This document shows positions 1-6,622 of a stretch of 9,324 nucleotides of DNA, piece after piece. Every line of letters begins with the position of its first letter. Position 1 is the stretch's first letter. This DNA is from Mesoaciditogaceae bacterium (GTDB lineage Bacteria > Thermotogota > Thermotogae > Mesoaciditogales > Mesoaciditogaceae). The DNA is taken from NCBI GenBank assembly GCA_015486145.1, contig WFSH01000253.1, positions 1-9,324 of the forward strand. Direction: 5' to 3'. The position numbers and the translations under genes are program-made. The notes beneath the pieces were generated by a model, which was not told the origin of the DNA, did not search any database, and saw only the letters and a list, made by a program, of their open reading frames with translations.

Positions 1-83
1 AGATTGAGGAATTCAATCAAGGGTGAGAAAATTCTTTTATTAACTTTTCAAAGAACTCGTCGACATCTTTTTAACGACGAAAA

Positions 84-92
84 TGATAGAAT
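84..92 (+). promoter_or_regulatory. Candidate extended -10 promoter for the nitrilase gene
   Basis: The string TGATAGAAT fits a TGn extended -10 (hexamer TAGAAT at 87-92). It ends only 6 bases before the ATG at 99, and no Shine-Dalgarno sequence precedes that ATG. If used, transcription would begin at or next to the start codon, giving a leaderless mRNA. A TCGACA box at 60-65 resembles a -35 but lies 21 bases away, which is too far for a standard promoter. This is inference from motif match only. Confidence 0.25.
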
Positions 93-98
93 AAAAAC

Positions 99-926
99 AT
101 GGCAATTGCAAAAATCGGTGTTGTACAATTCTGGCCGAAGCTTTTTGAGGTTGAGAAAAATTTGCGAAAGGCATTGAATCTCGTGAAGGACTTTGACGGT
201 GATTTCCTGATATTTCCAGAACTTTCTTTCACAGGATACCTTTTCAATTCTGAAAAAGAAATAGAAAGGGTTTCAAGATTCAATCGAATGGTCGAAAGAC
301 GGTGGATGGAGTTTTCGAGAGATAAGAAATGTACCGTGATCTTCGGATTTCCAGAAAAAGAGAAGGTAAACTTTTTCAATTCTTCCATGATGATATTTCC
401 AGATGGCAAAAAGCGAATTTACAGGAAAACACACCTCTTTTTTGAAGAGAAAAAGTTTTTCAAACCGGGAAATACAGGATTTTTTGTGGAAGAGTTCAGA
501 GGCATAAAAGTTGGTTTGGCGATATGCTTCGATTGGTTTTTCCCCGAAAGTTTTAGAACACTTTCACTTATGGGGGCTGACCTTATAGCGCATTCAGCTA
601 ATTTGGTCATGCCATATTGTCAAGACTCAAACGTGTACGCATCTTTGCAGAACAGGGTGTACATTGCCACTGCAAATAGATGGGGAAAAGACACAAATCA
701 AGGAAAAGAGTTGATCTTTACCGGAAAAAGTCAAATTACAGCGCCAAACGGAATCACACTAAAAAAAGCTTCGGAACGGGGAGATATGTTACTCGAAGTT
801 GAGATAAACACCGCTTTTTCTAAAGATAAACGTATCAATAAGTTCAACGATGTTTTTGAGGATCGTAAGCCAAAATTTTATGTGAATTTATTTTATAAGG
901 GTAAAAATGGAGAAAACGGTCGATGA
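99..926 (+). CDS. Carbon-nitrogen hydrolase (nitrilase superfamily amidohydrolase)
   Basis: A 275-residue cytoplasmic enzyme of the nitrilase superfamily, which hydrolyses non-peptide C-N bonds such as amides, carbamoyl groups or nitriles. The full catalytic set is visible: Glu41 in FPELSFTGY, Lys110 in YRKTHLF, and the nucleophile Cys143 in GLAICFDWFFPES, with the usual second Glu at 116/117. Length is normal for a single-domain member and there is no signal peptide. The Cys motif CFDWFFPES (aromatic after the Asp) is more like omega-amidase or N-carbamoyl hydrolase branches than true nitrilases, but the substrate cannot be read from this. The ATG at 99 is the only sensible start, because an earlier ATG at 83 runs into a stop at once. 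No clear ribosome binding site precedes it. It overlaps the following alpha/beta hydrolase by 20 bases, so the two are probably co-transcribed. Family call firm, substrate unknown. Confidence 0.93.
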   Translation: MAIAKIGVVQFWPKLFEVEKNLRKALNLVKDFDGDFLIFPELSFTGYLFNSEKEIERVSRFNRMVERRWMEFSRDKKCTVIFGFPEKEKVNFFNSSMMIFPDGKKRIYRKTHLFFEEKKFFKPGNTGFFVEEFRGIKVGLAICFDWFFPESFRTLSLMGADLIAHSANLVMPYCQDSNVYASLQNRVYIATANRWGKDTNQGKELIFTGKSQITAPNGITLKKASERGDMLLEVEINTAFSKDKRINKFNDVFEDRKPKFYVNLFYKGKNGENGR

Positions 927-1851
927 AGATGCAATTGGTAAAGGACTTTCCTTGATGTACACTTCGTCAAGAAACAGCGTTAAATTTTTTGTGAATCACG
1001 GGAATGAGTACGACACGATCGAATTTAAGAGTCCAAAGCCCTCGGGCGATCCGGTTGTGGATCATGCCAAAGCTTTGTTTTTCAAATCAAAAGCCGATAA
1101 AGGGGCCCTGATTTTTGTTCACGGAACAGGGCAAAGAAATTTTGAGCCTCTTGAGTATTATCCGAAATTTTTTTCAAAGAGCGGATACAGCACGATTATG
1201 CCAGTACTACCTTACCACTTTGAAAGAACGCCTGAAGGTAAAAAAAGCGGAATGTCGTTTATAAAGGGTACAGATGTAGAGCTATCCAAACGTTTTGATC
1301 AGGCTGTCACCGATGTTCTCACTTGTATAGACTATCTCGAAAAAGTTGGATTTAAAAAGGTGAACATAATGGGATTTAGCTTTGGTGGGATGATCTCGAC
1401 GATCGCAATGGCAATAGATCATAGAATTGAAAAAGGAATCTTTGTTGTAACCGGTGGAAACTACGAATACATAACTTGGAAAAGCGTTGCCACCAAAATT
1501 TTACGCGTATCTTATGAAGAGAACAAGGCGTGCAATCCCGCTGAATGTGCCTTAAAGCATTTCAATTTTGACAAAATAGCCATGAATTTTACTTCTCTCG
1601 ATGACTTAAAAGATATGCCAGTATGTTTTACTTACGATCCATCAATATTTGCACATCTTATACCACCAAGAAAAACGTTGTTTTTTAACGCTCTCTTTGA
1701 TTTTTTCATACCCAAAGCCTCGTCCAATGATCTTTGGGAAAAAATGGGAAAGCCCAGAAGGTACATGTTGCCTTCTGGACATTTAAGTGCTCATTTATTC
1801 TTTAAAAAATTCATCGCCAAAAAGAGTTTGAATTTTCTGAATGGAACTTGA
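907..1851 (+). CDS. Alpha/beta hydrolase (serine hydrolase fold), substrate unknown
   Basis: A 314-residue protein with alpha/beta-hydrolase landmarks: the oxyanion-region HG at residues 72-73 in IFVHGTG, the nucleophile elbow GFSFGG with Ser158, a likely acid Asp265 in NALFDFFIP, and a likely catalytic His292 in LPSGHLSAH. A segment PYHFERTPEG at 102-111 after strand 3 suggests a distinct lid-bearing subgroup rather than a generic esterase. No signal peptide is seen, so it is probably cytoplasmic. The ATG at 907 has AAGGG six bases upstream (898-902 region) and lies inside the end of the nitrilase gene, giving a 20-base overlap that points to translational coupling. A second in-frame ATG at 955 (residue 17) is possible and would remove the overlap; the first 16 residues carry no fold signature. 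It could be an esterase, lipase or amidase; the fold call is strong and the reaction is not known. The gene converges on the Omp85 gene with 23 bases between stops and no clear terminator hairpin. Confidence 0.88.
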   Translation: MEKTVDEDAIGKGLSLMYTSSRNSVKFFVNHGNEYDTIEFKSPKPSGDPVVDHAKALFFKSKADKGALIFVHGTGQRNFEPLEYYPKFFSKSGYSTIMPVLPYHFERTPEGKKSGMSFIKGTDVELSKRFDQAVTDVLTCIDYLEKVGFKKVNIMGFSFGGMISTIAMAIDHRIEKGIFVVTGGNYEYITWKSVATKILRVSYEENKACNPAECALKHFNFDKIAMNFTSLDDLKDMPVCFTYDPSIFAHLIPPRKTLFFNALFDFFIPKASSNDLWEKMGKPRRYMLPSGHLSAHLFFKKFIAKKSLNFLNGT

Positions 1852-1874
1852 AGTGCACAAATATCATCTAATTT

Positions 1875-3050
1875 TCATTTCATTTCCAAGTAAAGTTCCA
1901 ATTTTTTTCCGTAGAAGATCTCCGGTTCGAAATTACCAAACGGTGTGTTTATCTTAAGTCCCAGTCCGATGGATGGTTTGAATGATTCCAATCCGAAATT
2001 GCCACGTTTTACAAACGCAAGTTGAGAGATCAACTCGGGCGTGTAGGTAGTTAACTCGGGTGATTTGGATATTCCAAAAGTTGAAGTTAATGGCATTCCG
2101 ATTCTTAGCGTGGAAAGCAACATAAGCGGGGCTCCAAATTCTCTCGTGTCATAACCTTTTAAGTTGTAAGTGTCACCAAAATAGATTTTTCTCGTGAAAG
2201 GAACGTTCCCATAATTTAAAACCCCGTACAGTCTCGAGCGAAAGTATATCTGTCCAATTATCCGGTGATAAAACTCTACGTTGGCTGTTCCCACGGTGTA
2301 ATTTATGTTATTCATGCCGTGTTCAACGTACAGCTCCCACCACGTGTAATTTCGGTTGTTTTCATTTTGAACGGGGTAAACACGAATTTCAAGGGAGAGC
2401 GCGTTGACGGTAAAATGAGTGGTCGTGGGTGTTGAAATGTCTTCGTAAACATATCTTATCATAATGCCAGCATTTTCATTAAGCATGTAGCCCATCCCGG
2501 TGGTTGTTCTTAACAAATTGTATTGAAAGTTTGAATTGGGTGCCGTCCATGGTAATTTTTTCAATTCGGAGCGCTGCAATTCAAAGGAAAACGGTGTTCC
2601 AAACGCACGTCGGGATGAAAGTCCAATAGAGTAACCACCAAGAAATAGTTCAAACGGTGAGAACCTAAAGCACCTCAAGAAAGCTTTGGCTTTTATTTCA
2701 AAACCAAAAAGATCGCTCTCTTCAACACCTATTCCCTTTTCCAAGTCAAACAACGGAGAAATATGATTTTTCTCTTCAACACTTACCACAAGCACGTAGT
2801 TATCGTTACTTGTCGCCTTTAGGCTCATGTAAACATTTGAAAAGAGCCCAGAACTTTCCAAAGCAGTTTGAGCAGCAGCCAGTTTGTCAATATCTACCTT
2901 CATGCCTTTTTTGTAATTCATAAGGTTCAGAATGACGAATTTTTTTGTGCATGTGTTACCCTGTACCTGGACACTTACTATGCTGTTAGCCGCGAAGATG
3001 GACAACGAAAAGAGAAAAATGAAGATCAAAGATAAAATTACTTTTTTCAT
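1875..3050 (-). CDS. Omp85/BamA-superfamily outer-membrane protein with a single POTRA domain
   Basis: A 391-residue exported protein. Residues 1-20 form a signal peptide (MKK, hydrophobic core, cleavage near FAAN). Residues about 23-93 match one POTRA domain: VQVQGNT at the start, KKGMKVDIDKL, then ALESSGLFSNVYMSL, ending in LVVSVEEK. From about residue 100 to the end the sequence alternates polar and hydrophobic residues as in a 16-strand barrel. It includes FGDTYNLKGYDTREFG at 291-306, whose LKGY matches the conserved VRGY/F motif of the Omp85 pore loop, and a late strand motif LGLKINTPFGNFEPEIFYG. BamA usually has five POTRAs, TamA three, TpsB two, so this is a minimal form. The ATG overlaps the binding-protein stop as ATGA, and GGAGGAG lies 5 bases upstream, so translation should be coupled and strong. 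It could aid membrane insertion or act as a channel; the sequence does not decide. Confidence 0.85.
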   Translation of the reverse strand: MKKVILSLIFIFLFSLSIFAANSIVSVQVQGNTCTKKFVILNLMNYKKGMKVDIDKLAAAQTALESSGLFSNVYMSLKATSNDNYVLVVSVEEKNHISPLFDLEKGIGVEESDLFGFEIKAKAFLRCFRFSPFELFLGGYSIGLSSRRAFGTPFSFELQRSELKKLPWTAPNSNFQYNLLRTTTGMGYMLNENAGIMIRYVYEDISTPTTTHFTVNALSLEIRVYPVQNENNRNYTWWELYVEHGMNNINYTVGTANVEFYHRIIGQIYFRSRLYGVLNYGNVPFTRKIYFGDTYNLKGYDTREFGAPLMLLSTLRIGMPLTSTFGISKSPELTTYTPELISQLAFVKRGNFGLESFKPSIGLGLKINTPFGNFEPEIFYGKKLELYLEMK

Positions 3051-4315
3051 TTTGTCTCCTCCGATTTCAGGATTTTGTCGATTTTTTGTGCCGCGTCTTT
3101 GAAAGCTTCTTCTGGCGTTTTAATTCCATGTCTGACTTCCTCGATGGCGTTGAACAATATGTGTCTGATTTCTATTATGTCAACGTTCACCGGTCTTGGG
3201 CGTGCATAAGGTATTGCCTCAACAGCTGGCTTCAATTGCGGAAAACGCTTCCAAATGATTTTTATTTGAAGCGAATTCAGGGCTGATTTTCTAACCGGCA
3301 AATATCCAGTGTTTTCGTACCAGTACAAAGTGTTTTTCGTATTTGTCATCCATTTTATGAATTCCCAAGCGGCTTTTTGTTTCTTGGGTGAAACATTTGA
3401 AAGTATGGCCAAAGAGCCACCTCCAAGGGTTGTAACCGTTGCCTTGTGAGAAGGCAGCATGGCAACTCCCAAATCCCATGGAAGGTTATCAAGCGCATAA
3501 CGGATTCCACCACTGGTCATGGGGCCCATCGCGATCTTTCCCATCATAAAAGCTTGGATTCCCTCTTGAAGGTTCATGTTCGCTGGGGATATTCCTTCTT
3601 TAAACCAACTTTTCCATGTTTTCAACGCGCCGACAGCTGGCGGTTGATCGACGAGACATTTTGTCATGGAAGAGTTGAAAATTCTTCCACCATTTTGCCA
3701 TATGAGAGGCTCGAATTGGTAGAAAGCCGTATCTTCTCCACTCACTCCCCAAAACAAACCATATTGGATGATCCTACCATTTGGAGCACGTATGGTCAAC
3801 TTTTTGGCGATTTTTTCCATTTCTTTCCAAGTTTTTGGTGGTTTGTTGGGATCGAGTCCTGCCTTTCTGAAAAGATCTTTGTTGTAAAAGAGCATGAGAC
3901 AACTTATGTTGAATGGCAGGGCGTAAGGTTTTCCGTTTATCACAACCGTTTTCCAAAAGGAGTTTATGAAATCGGATTTGACGCTCGGATCTTCTGAGAT
4001 GAATTTTGAAAGGTCGAGGAGCTGGTGGTTGGCTGTAAATATTCGTAGGTGCTCGATGTTCAACTGCACAACGTCAGGCGTGTTTCCAGAAAGAAAAGCG
4101 GCTTTGAGTTTTGTAACGGTTTGATCGTAATTACCTTCATAAATTGCCACAACATGTATGTTGGGGTGAGTTGCATTGAATTCTGACACCAACCTATCCA
4201 GTGCGGGCTTTTGATAGTCAGACATTGAATGCCAAAAAACGAGTGTGACGTTCGCAAAGGTAAGAGTGGTGACAAGCAAAATGATCATGAAAAGTACCAA
4301 AAAACTTCTCTTCAT
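3047..4315 (-). CDS. ABC transporter solute-binding protein, family 1 (UgpB-like)
   Basis: A periplasmic binding protein of 422 residues from the chosen start. Residues 1-21 are a type I signal peptide ending in TFA with no lipobox Cys, so the mature protein is soluble, as expected for a diderm. Similarity to UgpB is visible at FWHSM (27-31), YEGNYDQT (59-66) followed by AAFLSGNTPDVVQ, then LFYNKDLFRKAGLDP and PPKTWKEM, and GYLPVRKSA (337-345). UgpB binds glycerol-3-phosphate or glycerophosphocholine, but relatives bind oligosaccharides, so the substrate is open. Three in-frame ATGs occur at 4324, 4321 and 4315. I choose 4315 because AAAGG sits 9 bases before it but touches the first ATG, and because MKRSFLV is a standard signal-peptide start. 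It follows the permeases after a 60-base gap that contains a hairpin, and its stop overlaps the Omp85 start. Confidence 0.93.
   Translation of the reverse strand: MKRSFLVLFMIILLVTTLTFANVTLVFWHSMSDYQKPALDRLVSEFNATHPNIHVVAIYEGNYDQTVTKLKAAFLSGNTPDVVQLNIEHLRIFTANHQLLDLSKFISEDPSVKSDFINSFWKTVVINGKPYALPFNISCLMLFYNKDLFRKAGLDPNKPPKTWKEMEKIAKKLTIRAPNGRIIQYGLFWGVSGEDTAFYQFEPLIWQNGGRIFNSSMTKCLVDQPPAVGALKTWKSWFKEGISPANMNLQEGIQAFMMGKIAMGPMTSGGIRYALDNLPWDLGVAMLPSHKATVTTLGGGSLAILSNVSPKKQKAAWEFIKWMTNTKNTLYWYENTGYLPVRKSALNSLQIKIIWKRFPQLKPAVEAIPYARPRPVNVDIIEIRHILFNAIEEVRHGIKTPEEAFKDAAQKIDKILKSEETK
3051..3062 (-). promoter_or_regulatory. Strong ribosome binding site inside the binding-protein gene, serving the Omp85 gene
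   Basis: On the minus strand GGAGGAGACAAA directly precedes the Omp85 ATG and doubles as the last codons of the binding-protein gene (Glu-Glu-Thr-Lys, then TGA). This is the strongest Shine-Dalgarno in the transporter operon, so the Omp85 protein is probably made in substantial amounts relative to the transporter. Confidence 0.8.
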
Positions 4316-4337
4316 ATACATCATCCTTTCATTTTAA

Positions 4338-4382
4338 GCGAATGTGCTGTTTGTTATTTCCACACAAACTTCACAAATTCGC
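4338..4382 (-). promoter_or_regulatory. Nested intercistronic hairpin between permease and binding-protein genes
   Basis: The gap between the second permease and the binding protein folds almost completely. The outer stem pairs GCGAAT (4338-4343) with ATTCGC (4377-4382), then GTG (4344-4346) with CAC (4372-4374) after a 2-base bulge. The inner stem pairs GTTTGT (4349-4354) with ACAAAC (4364-4369) around a 9-base loop. It starts 2 bases after the permease stop and is not followed by a T run, so it is more likely an mRNA-stability or processing element than a terminator. Such hairpins near binding-protein genes are known to set unequal expression within ABC operons; its role here is inferred. 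Confidence 0.5.
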
Positions 4383-4384
4383 CG

Positions 4385-5212
4385 TTATTTTAAACCCGTT
4401 AGGGTTATACTCTTGACAAAATGCTTTTGTGCAAAGAAGTACGCGATCAATATTGGAAGTGTGGCTACTACCGTGCCTGCCATGAATTCCCCCCATTGTA
4501 TCCCACCTTCCGTTCTAAACATTGCCAATCCTAACTGTATTGTACGCATTTTTGGAACATTTACGATCAACAGGGGCCAGAAATAGCTGTTCCAAGACCA
4601 CATGAATGAAAAAATGGCTATTGTTGATATAGCCGGTTTTGATATGGGAAGAAATATTTTGACAAGCACCTGAAAACTGTTGCAACCATCGATCACCGCG
4701 GCATCTTCTAAATCTTTTGGGATAGCCAAGAAAAATTGTCTCAAAAAGAACGTGGTCAATGCCGTGGCCGCGTAGGGTACTATCAAACCCTGGTAAGTGT
4801 TGATCCATCCAAATTTGGCGACTATCAGGTACTGGGGGATCATTAGCAATTGTCCAGGGATCATCATTGTGGCAAGGAAAATGTAGAATATCAAGTTTCT
4901 TCCTTTAAAATTTAGCCTTGAAAACGCGTATGCACTCAACATGGCAGTCAATATTTGTAGAAATGTGGTTGCAGATGCCACAATGAAGCTGTTCAAAAGG
5001 TATCTCGCAAATGGAATCTTGTTGAAGATCGCGACGTAATTGTTAAAAGTTGGATGAATCGGTATGAGAGAGAAAGGATTTCGAAAAATCTCTCTCAAAC
5101 TTTTAAAAGATGTCGATACCGACCAAAAAAACGGAAACAACATGAGAATTGCACCTGAGATCAAAATGCAATGTTTAAAACCTCTTATCCAAATGCTTTT
5201 ACGTTCATTCAT
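4385..5212 (-). CDS. ABC transporter permease, MalG/UgpE-like
   Basis: An integral inner-membrane protein of 275 residues with about six transmembrane segments, the normal size for the second permease of a carbohydrate-type (CUT1) importer. The cytoplasmic EAA loop that docks on the ATPase is at 169-189, reading EDAAVIDGCNSFQVLVKIF then LP; Cys177 replaces the usual small residue after the DG. Other typical segments are the N-terminal FPFFWSVSTSFK (26-37), NSFIVASATT (74-83) and MIPGQLLMIPQYLI (117-130), with a C-terminal TLTGLK tail. The ATG at 5212 lies inside the end of the upstream permease gene (8-base overlap) and has AAGGG six bases upstream, so the permeases are translationally coupled. 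It should form a heterodimer with that partner. The hairpin region follows its stop. Confidence 0.93.
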   Translation of the reverse strand: MNERKSIWIRGFKHCILISGAILMLFPFFWSVSTSFKSLREIFRNPFSLIPIHPTFNNYVAIFNKIPFARYLLNSFIVASATTFLQILTAMLSAYAFSRLNFKGRNLIFYIFLATMMIPGQLLMIPQYLIVAKFGWINTYQGLIVPYAATALTTFFLRQFFLAIPKDLEDAAVIDGCNSFQVLVKIFLPISKPAISTIAIFSFMWSWNSYFWPLLIVNVPKMRTIQLGLAMFRTEGGIQWGEFMAGTVVATLPILIAYFFAQKHFVKSITLTGLK

Positions 5213-6152
5213 AATTGACCCTTCGTTCTAAGAATCGGAATTGAAAAACCGTTATGGCAAGTATGAGTCCCATCAGTAAGAACGCGATTGCCATGGCATA
5301 TCCCATGTTGTAATAGCTAAAAGCTTGTCTGTAAAGGTAAAAAACGATCACAGAAGTTGTATTTAAAGGTCCACCTGCAGGCGTCATGATTTGAATCGGT
5401 CCAAAAACTTGGAAGGAGGCGATCGTAAACATTATGAGTAAAAAGAAGGTTGACGGAGAAAGTAGTGGAAGCGTTATGTGCCAAAACTTTTTCCAATTTG
5501 TTGCTCCATCCAAAGATGCGGCTTCGTAATAAGTGTCGGAAATTGATTGAAGACCTGCAAGGTAGACAACCGTTGCGTAACCAACATTTTGCCATATTCC
5601 CAGTAGTATGATCACACACATCGTGAGGCTTGGACCTTGTAGAATTTTTGGAAGGACAACGTTGAAATGATTAAAAAGCATTTGTAAAATGCCAGTTGGC
5701 GTTGAAAGCCAACTCACGGGCTGGCCACCAAGCTTTTCTATCAGATGATTTGCTATACCCATTTGATTCTCGAATATCCAATTGAATCCCATAGCAGCTG
5801 CTATTGGTGAAGTTACGACCGGCATAAAATAAATCATCCTGTAAATGCTGGTTCCACGCATATCGTTATCTTTGAGCAGAAGTGCAAAAAAGAGTCCGAA
5901 GATCAACGAAAATGGAAGCACTCCCAAAACATAGTAAACTGTATAAAGCATGGAATTCCAGAAACTTACAGATTCCAAAGCCATAATGTAATTTTTCAAT
6001 CCCACGTACATCGGCGCAGAAGACATATTCCACGAATGAAAACTCATTATGAAAGCGTAAACTAGTGGAAAAAAAACAAAAACTGTTATTATCAATCCAG
6101 TTGGAGTTATGAACAAATACCCCTTTATATTTCTTTTATGAGATCTGGTCAT
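5205..6152 (-). CDS. ABC transporter permease, MalF/UgpA-like
   Basis: First gene of the transporter operon, a 315-residue inner-membrane protein with six or more transmembrane segments. The N-terminal GYLFITPTGLIITVFVFFPL (11-30) is the standard first helix of this family, and the EAA loop is at 210-229 with EAASLDGATNWKKFWHITLP. The C-terminal QFRFLERRVNYE closely resembles the UgpA ending, which supports a Ugp-type system. The stretch 147-180 between helices looks longer than usual (STPTGILQMLFNHFNVVLPK and onward). Start: ATG at 6152, since the ATG further upstream is followed at once by a stop. No good Shine-Dalgarno is present, although a TAAAAT hexamer lies 6 bases before the ATG. Unusually, the permeases precede the binding-protein gene, and no ATPase gene follows, so an ATPase encoded elsewhere must energise the system. 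Confidence 0.93.
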   Translation of the reverse strand: MTRSHKRNIKGYLFITPTGLIITVFVFFPLVYAFIMSFHSWNMSSAPMYVGLKNYIMALESVSFWNSMLYTVYYVLGVLPFSLIFGLFFALLLKDNDMRGTSIYRMIYFMPVVTSPIAAAMGFNWIFENQMGIANHLIEKLGGQPVSWLSTPTGILQMLFNHFNVVLPKILQGPSLTMCVIILLGIWQNVGYATVVYLAGLQSISDTYYEAASLDGATNWKKFWHITLPLLSPSTFFLLIMFTIASFQVFGPIQIMTPAGGPLNTTSVIVFYLYRQAFSYYNMGYAMAIAFLLMGLILAITVFQFRFLERRVNYE

Positions 6153-6277
6153 ACTGTTATTTTACATCTTTTGCGGCCTATTGGAAAAACAAATAAGTGA
6201 TCAATGTGATTTTTTGGTTCTCTTCACGATAGTGTGGGTAGTATTTTTCGAATAGCGACATTCTTTGACATTTTAGT

Positions 6278-6294
6278 ACCGCTTTACAAGCGGT
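6278..6294. promoter_or_regulatory. Perfect inverted repeat, candidate operator
   Basis: ACCGCTT (6278-6284), spacer TAC, AAGCGGT (6288-6294) form a perfect 7-base inverted repeat. It sits immediately downstream of the minus-strand -10 candidate, where a transcription start is expected, which is a classic repressor position for a transporter operon. It could also be a short hairpin in the leader. The regulator is unknown and none is encoded in this window. Confidence 0.4.
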
Positions 6295-6295
6295 G

Positions 6296-6322
6296 AGTGT
6301 AATCTTTTTGAAGCCTTGTCAA
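6296..6322 (-). promoter_or_regulatory. Candidate promoter of the transporter operon
   Basis: On the minus strand a perfect -35 TTGACA (6322-6317) is followed after 15 bases by TACACT (6301-6296), a 4-of-6 match to TATAAT. The spacer is short by about 2 bases. Transcription would start near 6289, inside the inverted repeat, leaving a leader of roughly 135 bases before the permease ATG. Confidence 0.35.
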
Positions 6323-6351
6323 AACTGATTCAGACGTTTGTTGGAGCACGT

Positions 6352-6380
6352 GTACGGGCACGGCATGCCGTGCCCCTACG
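6352..6380. repeat. REP-like palindromic repeat, copy 1
   Basis: The core GGGCACGGCATGCCGTGCCC (6356-6375) is a perfect 20-base palindrome centred on CATG. It is flanked by GTAC on the left and CTACG on the right. Its form (GTA, G/C-rich arms, CATG centre, CTAC) matches a widespread type of dispersed bacterial palindrome of the REP class, which elsewhere is mobilised by RAYT (TnpA-REP) transposases. No such transposase is in this window. Confidence 0.75.
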
Positions 6381-6412
6381 TTGTTGAGAATATTCGGCAT
6401 TTATTTCTGTTT

Positions 6413-6441
6413 GTACGGGCAATTCATGAATTGCCACTACG
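6413..6441. repeat. REP-like palindromic repeat, copy 2
   Basis: The core GGCAATTCATGAATTGCC (6418-6435) is a perfect 18-base palindrome centred on CATG. It shares the left border TGTACGGGCA and the right border CTACG with copy 1, but has AT-rich inner arms. It lies in the same orientation 61 bases after copy 1, so the two form a tandem pair. Confidence 0.75.
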
Positions 6442-6622
6442 AAAACGAAAAAACAATGAACTCATATGTTCTGACAATACTTCGAGGGTGCTTGTTCTTT
6501 TACTTGATGACAAGGTGTTTTTGCATGACTTTGATCAAACCCACAAGAACAGAATAGAGAATTGTCATGTTTTATCCATACAAAAATGAAGAGAACCGAT
6601 TTTTTAAGCTCCTCTTTCCAAT

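Noticed and set aside
3..26. Plus-strand IEEFNQG followed by a stop, possible end of an upstream gene
   Set aside because: Only seven codons are visible, too few to support a coding call.
17..70. Minus-strand codons reading KDVDEFFEKLIKEFSHP then a stop, which look like a real protein C-terminus
   Set aside because: They are preceded by an in-frame stop at 71-73 and have no start codon; any upstream part would lie over the nitrilase gene. At most a gene remnant.
71..409. A 112-codon minus-strand open frame opposite the nitrilase
   Set aside because: It is antisense to a gene with a complete catalytic set and has no domain or ribosome binding site.
3446..3997. A 183-codon plus-strand open frame opposite the binding-protein gene
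   Set aside because: It lies antisense to a clearly conserved UgpB-like protein; composition is that of a shadow frame.
6265..6287. A plus-strand TTGACA at 6265-6270 as a promoter for the antiporter
   Set aside because: No -10 like hexamer occurs at 16-18 bases, and it lies nearly 600 bases from the gene.
6352..6441. A CRISPR array or tnp inverted ends in the palindrome pair
   Set aside because: Only two units with different cores, no regular spacers, no cas genes and no transposase nearby.
6338..6589. An 83-codon plus-strand open frame in the gene-free region
   Set aside because: It runs straight through both REP-like palindromes (giving peptides such as GHGMPCPY and AIHELPL, typical of false genes over these repeats), has no ribosome binding site and shows no domain.
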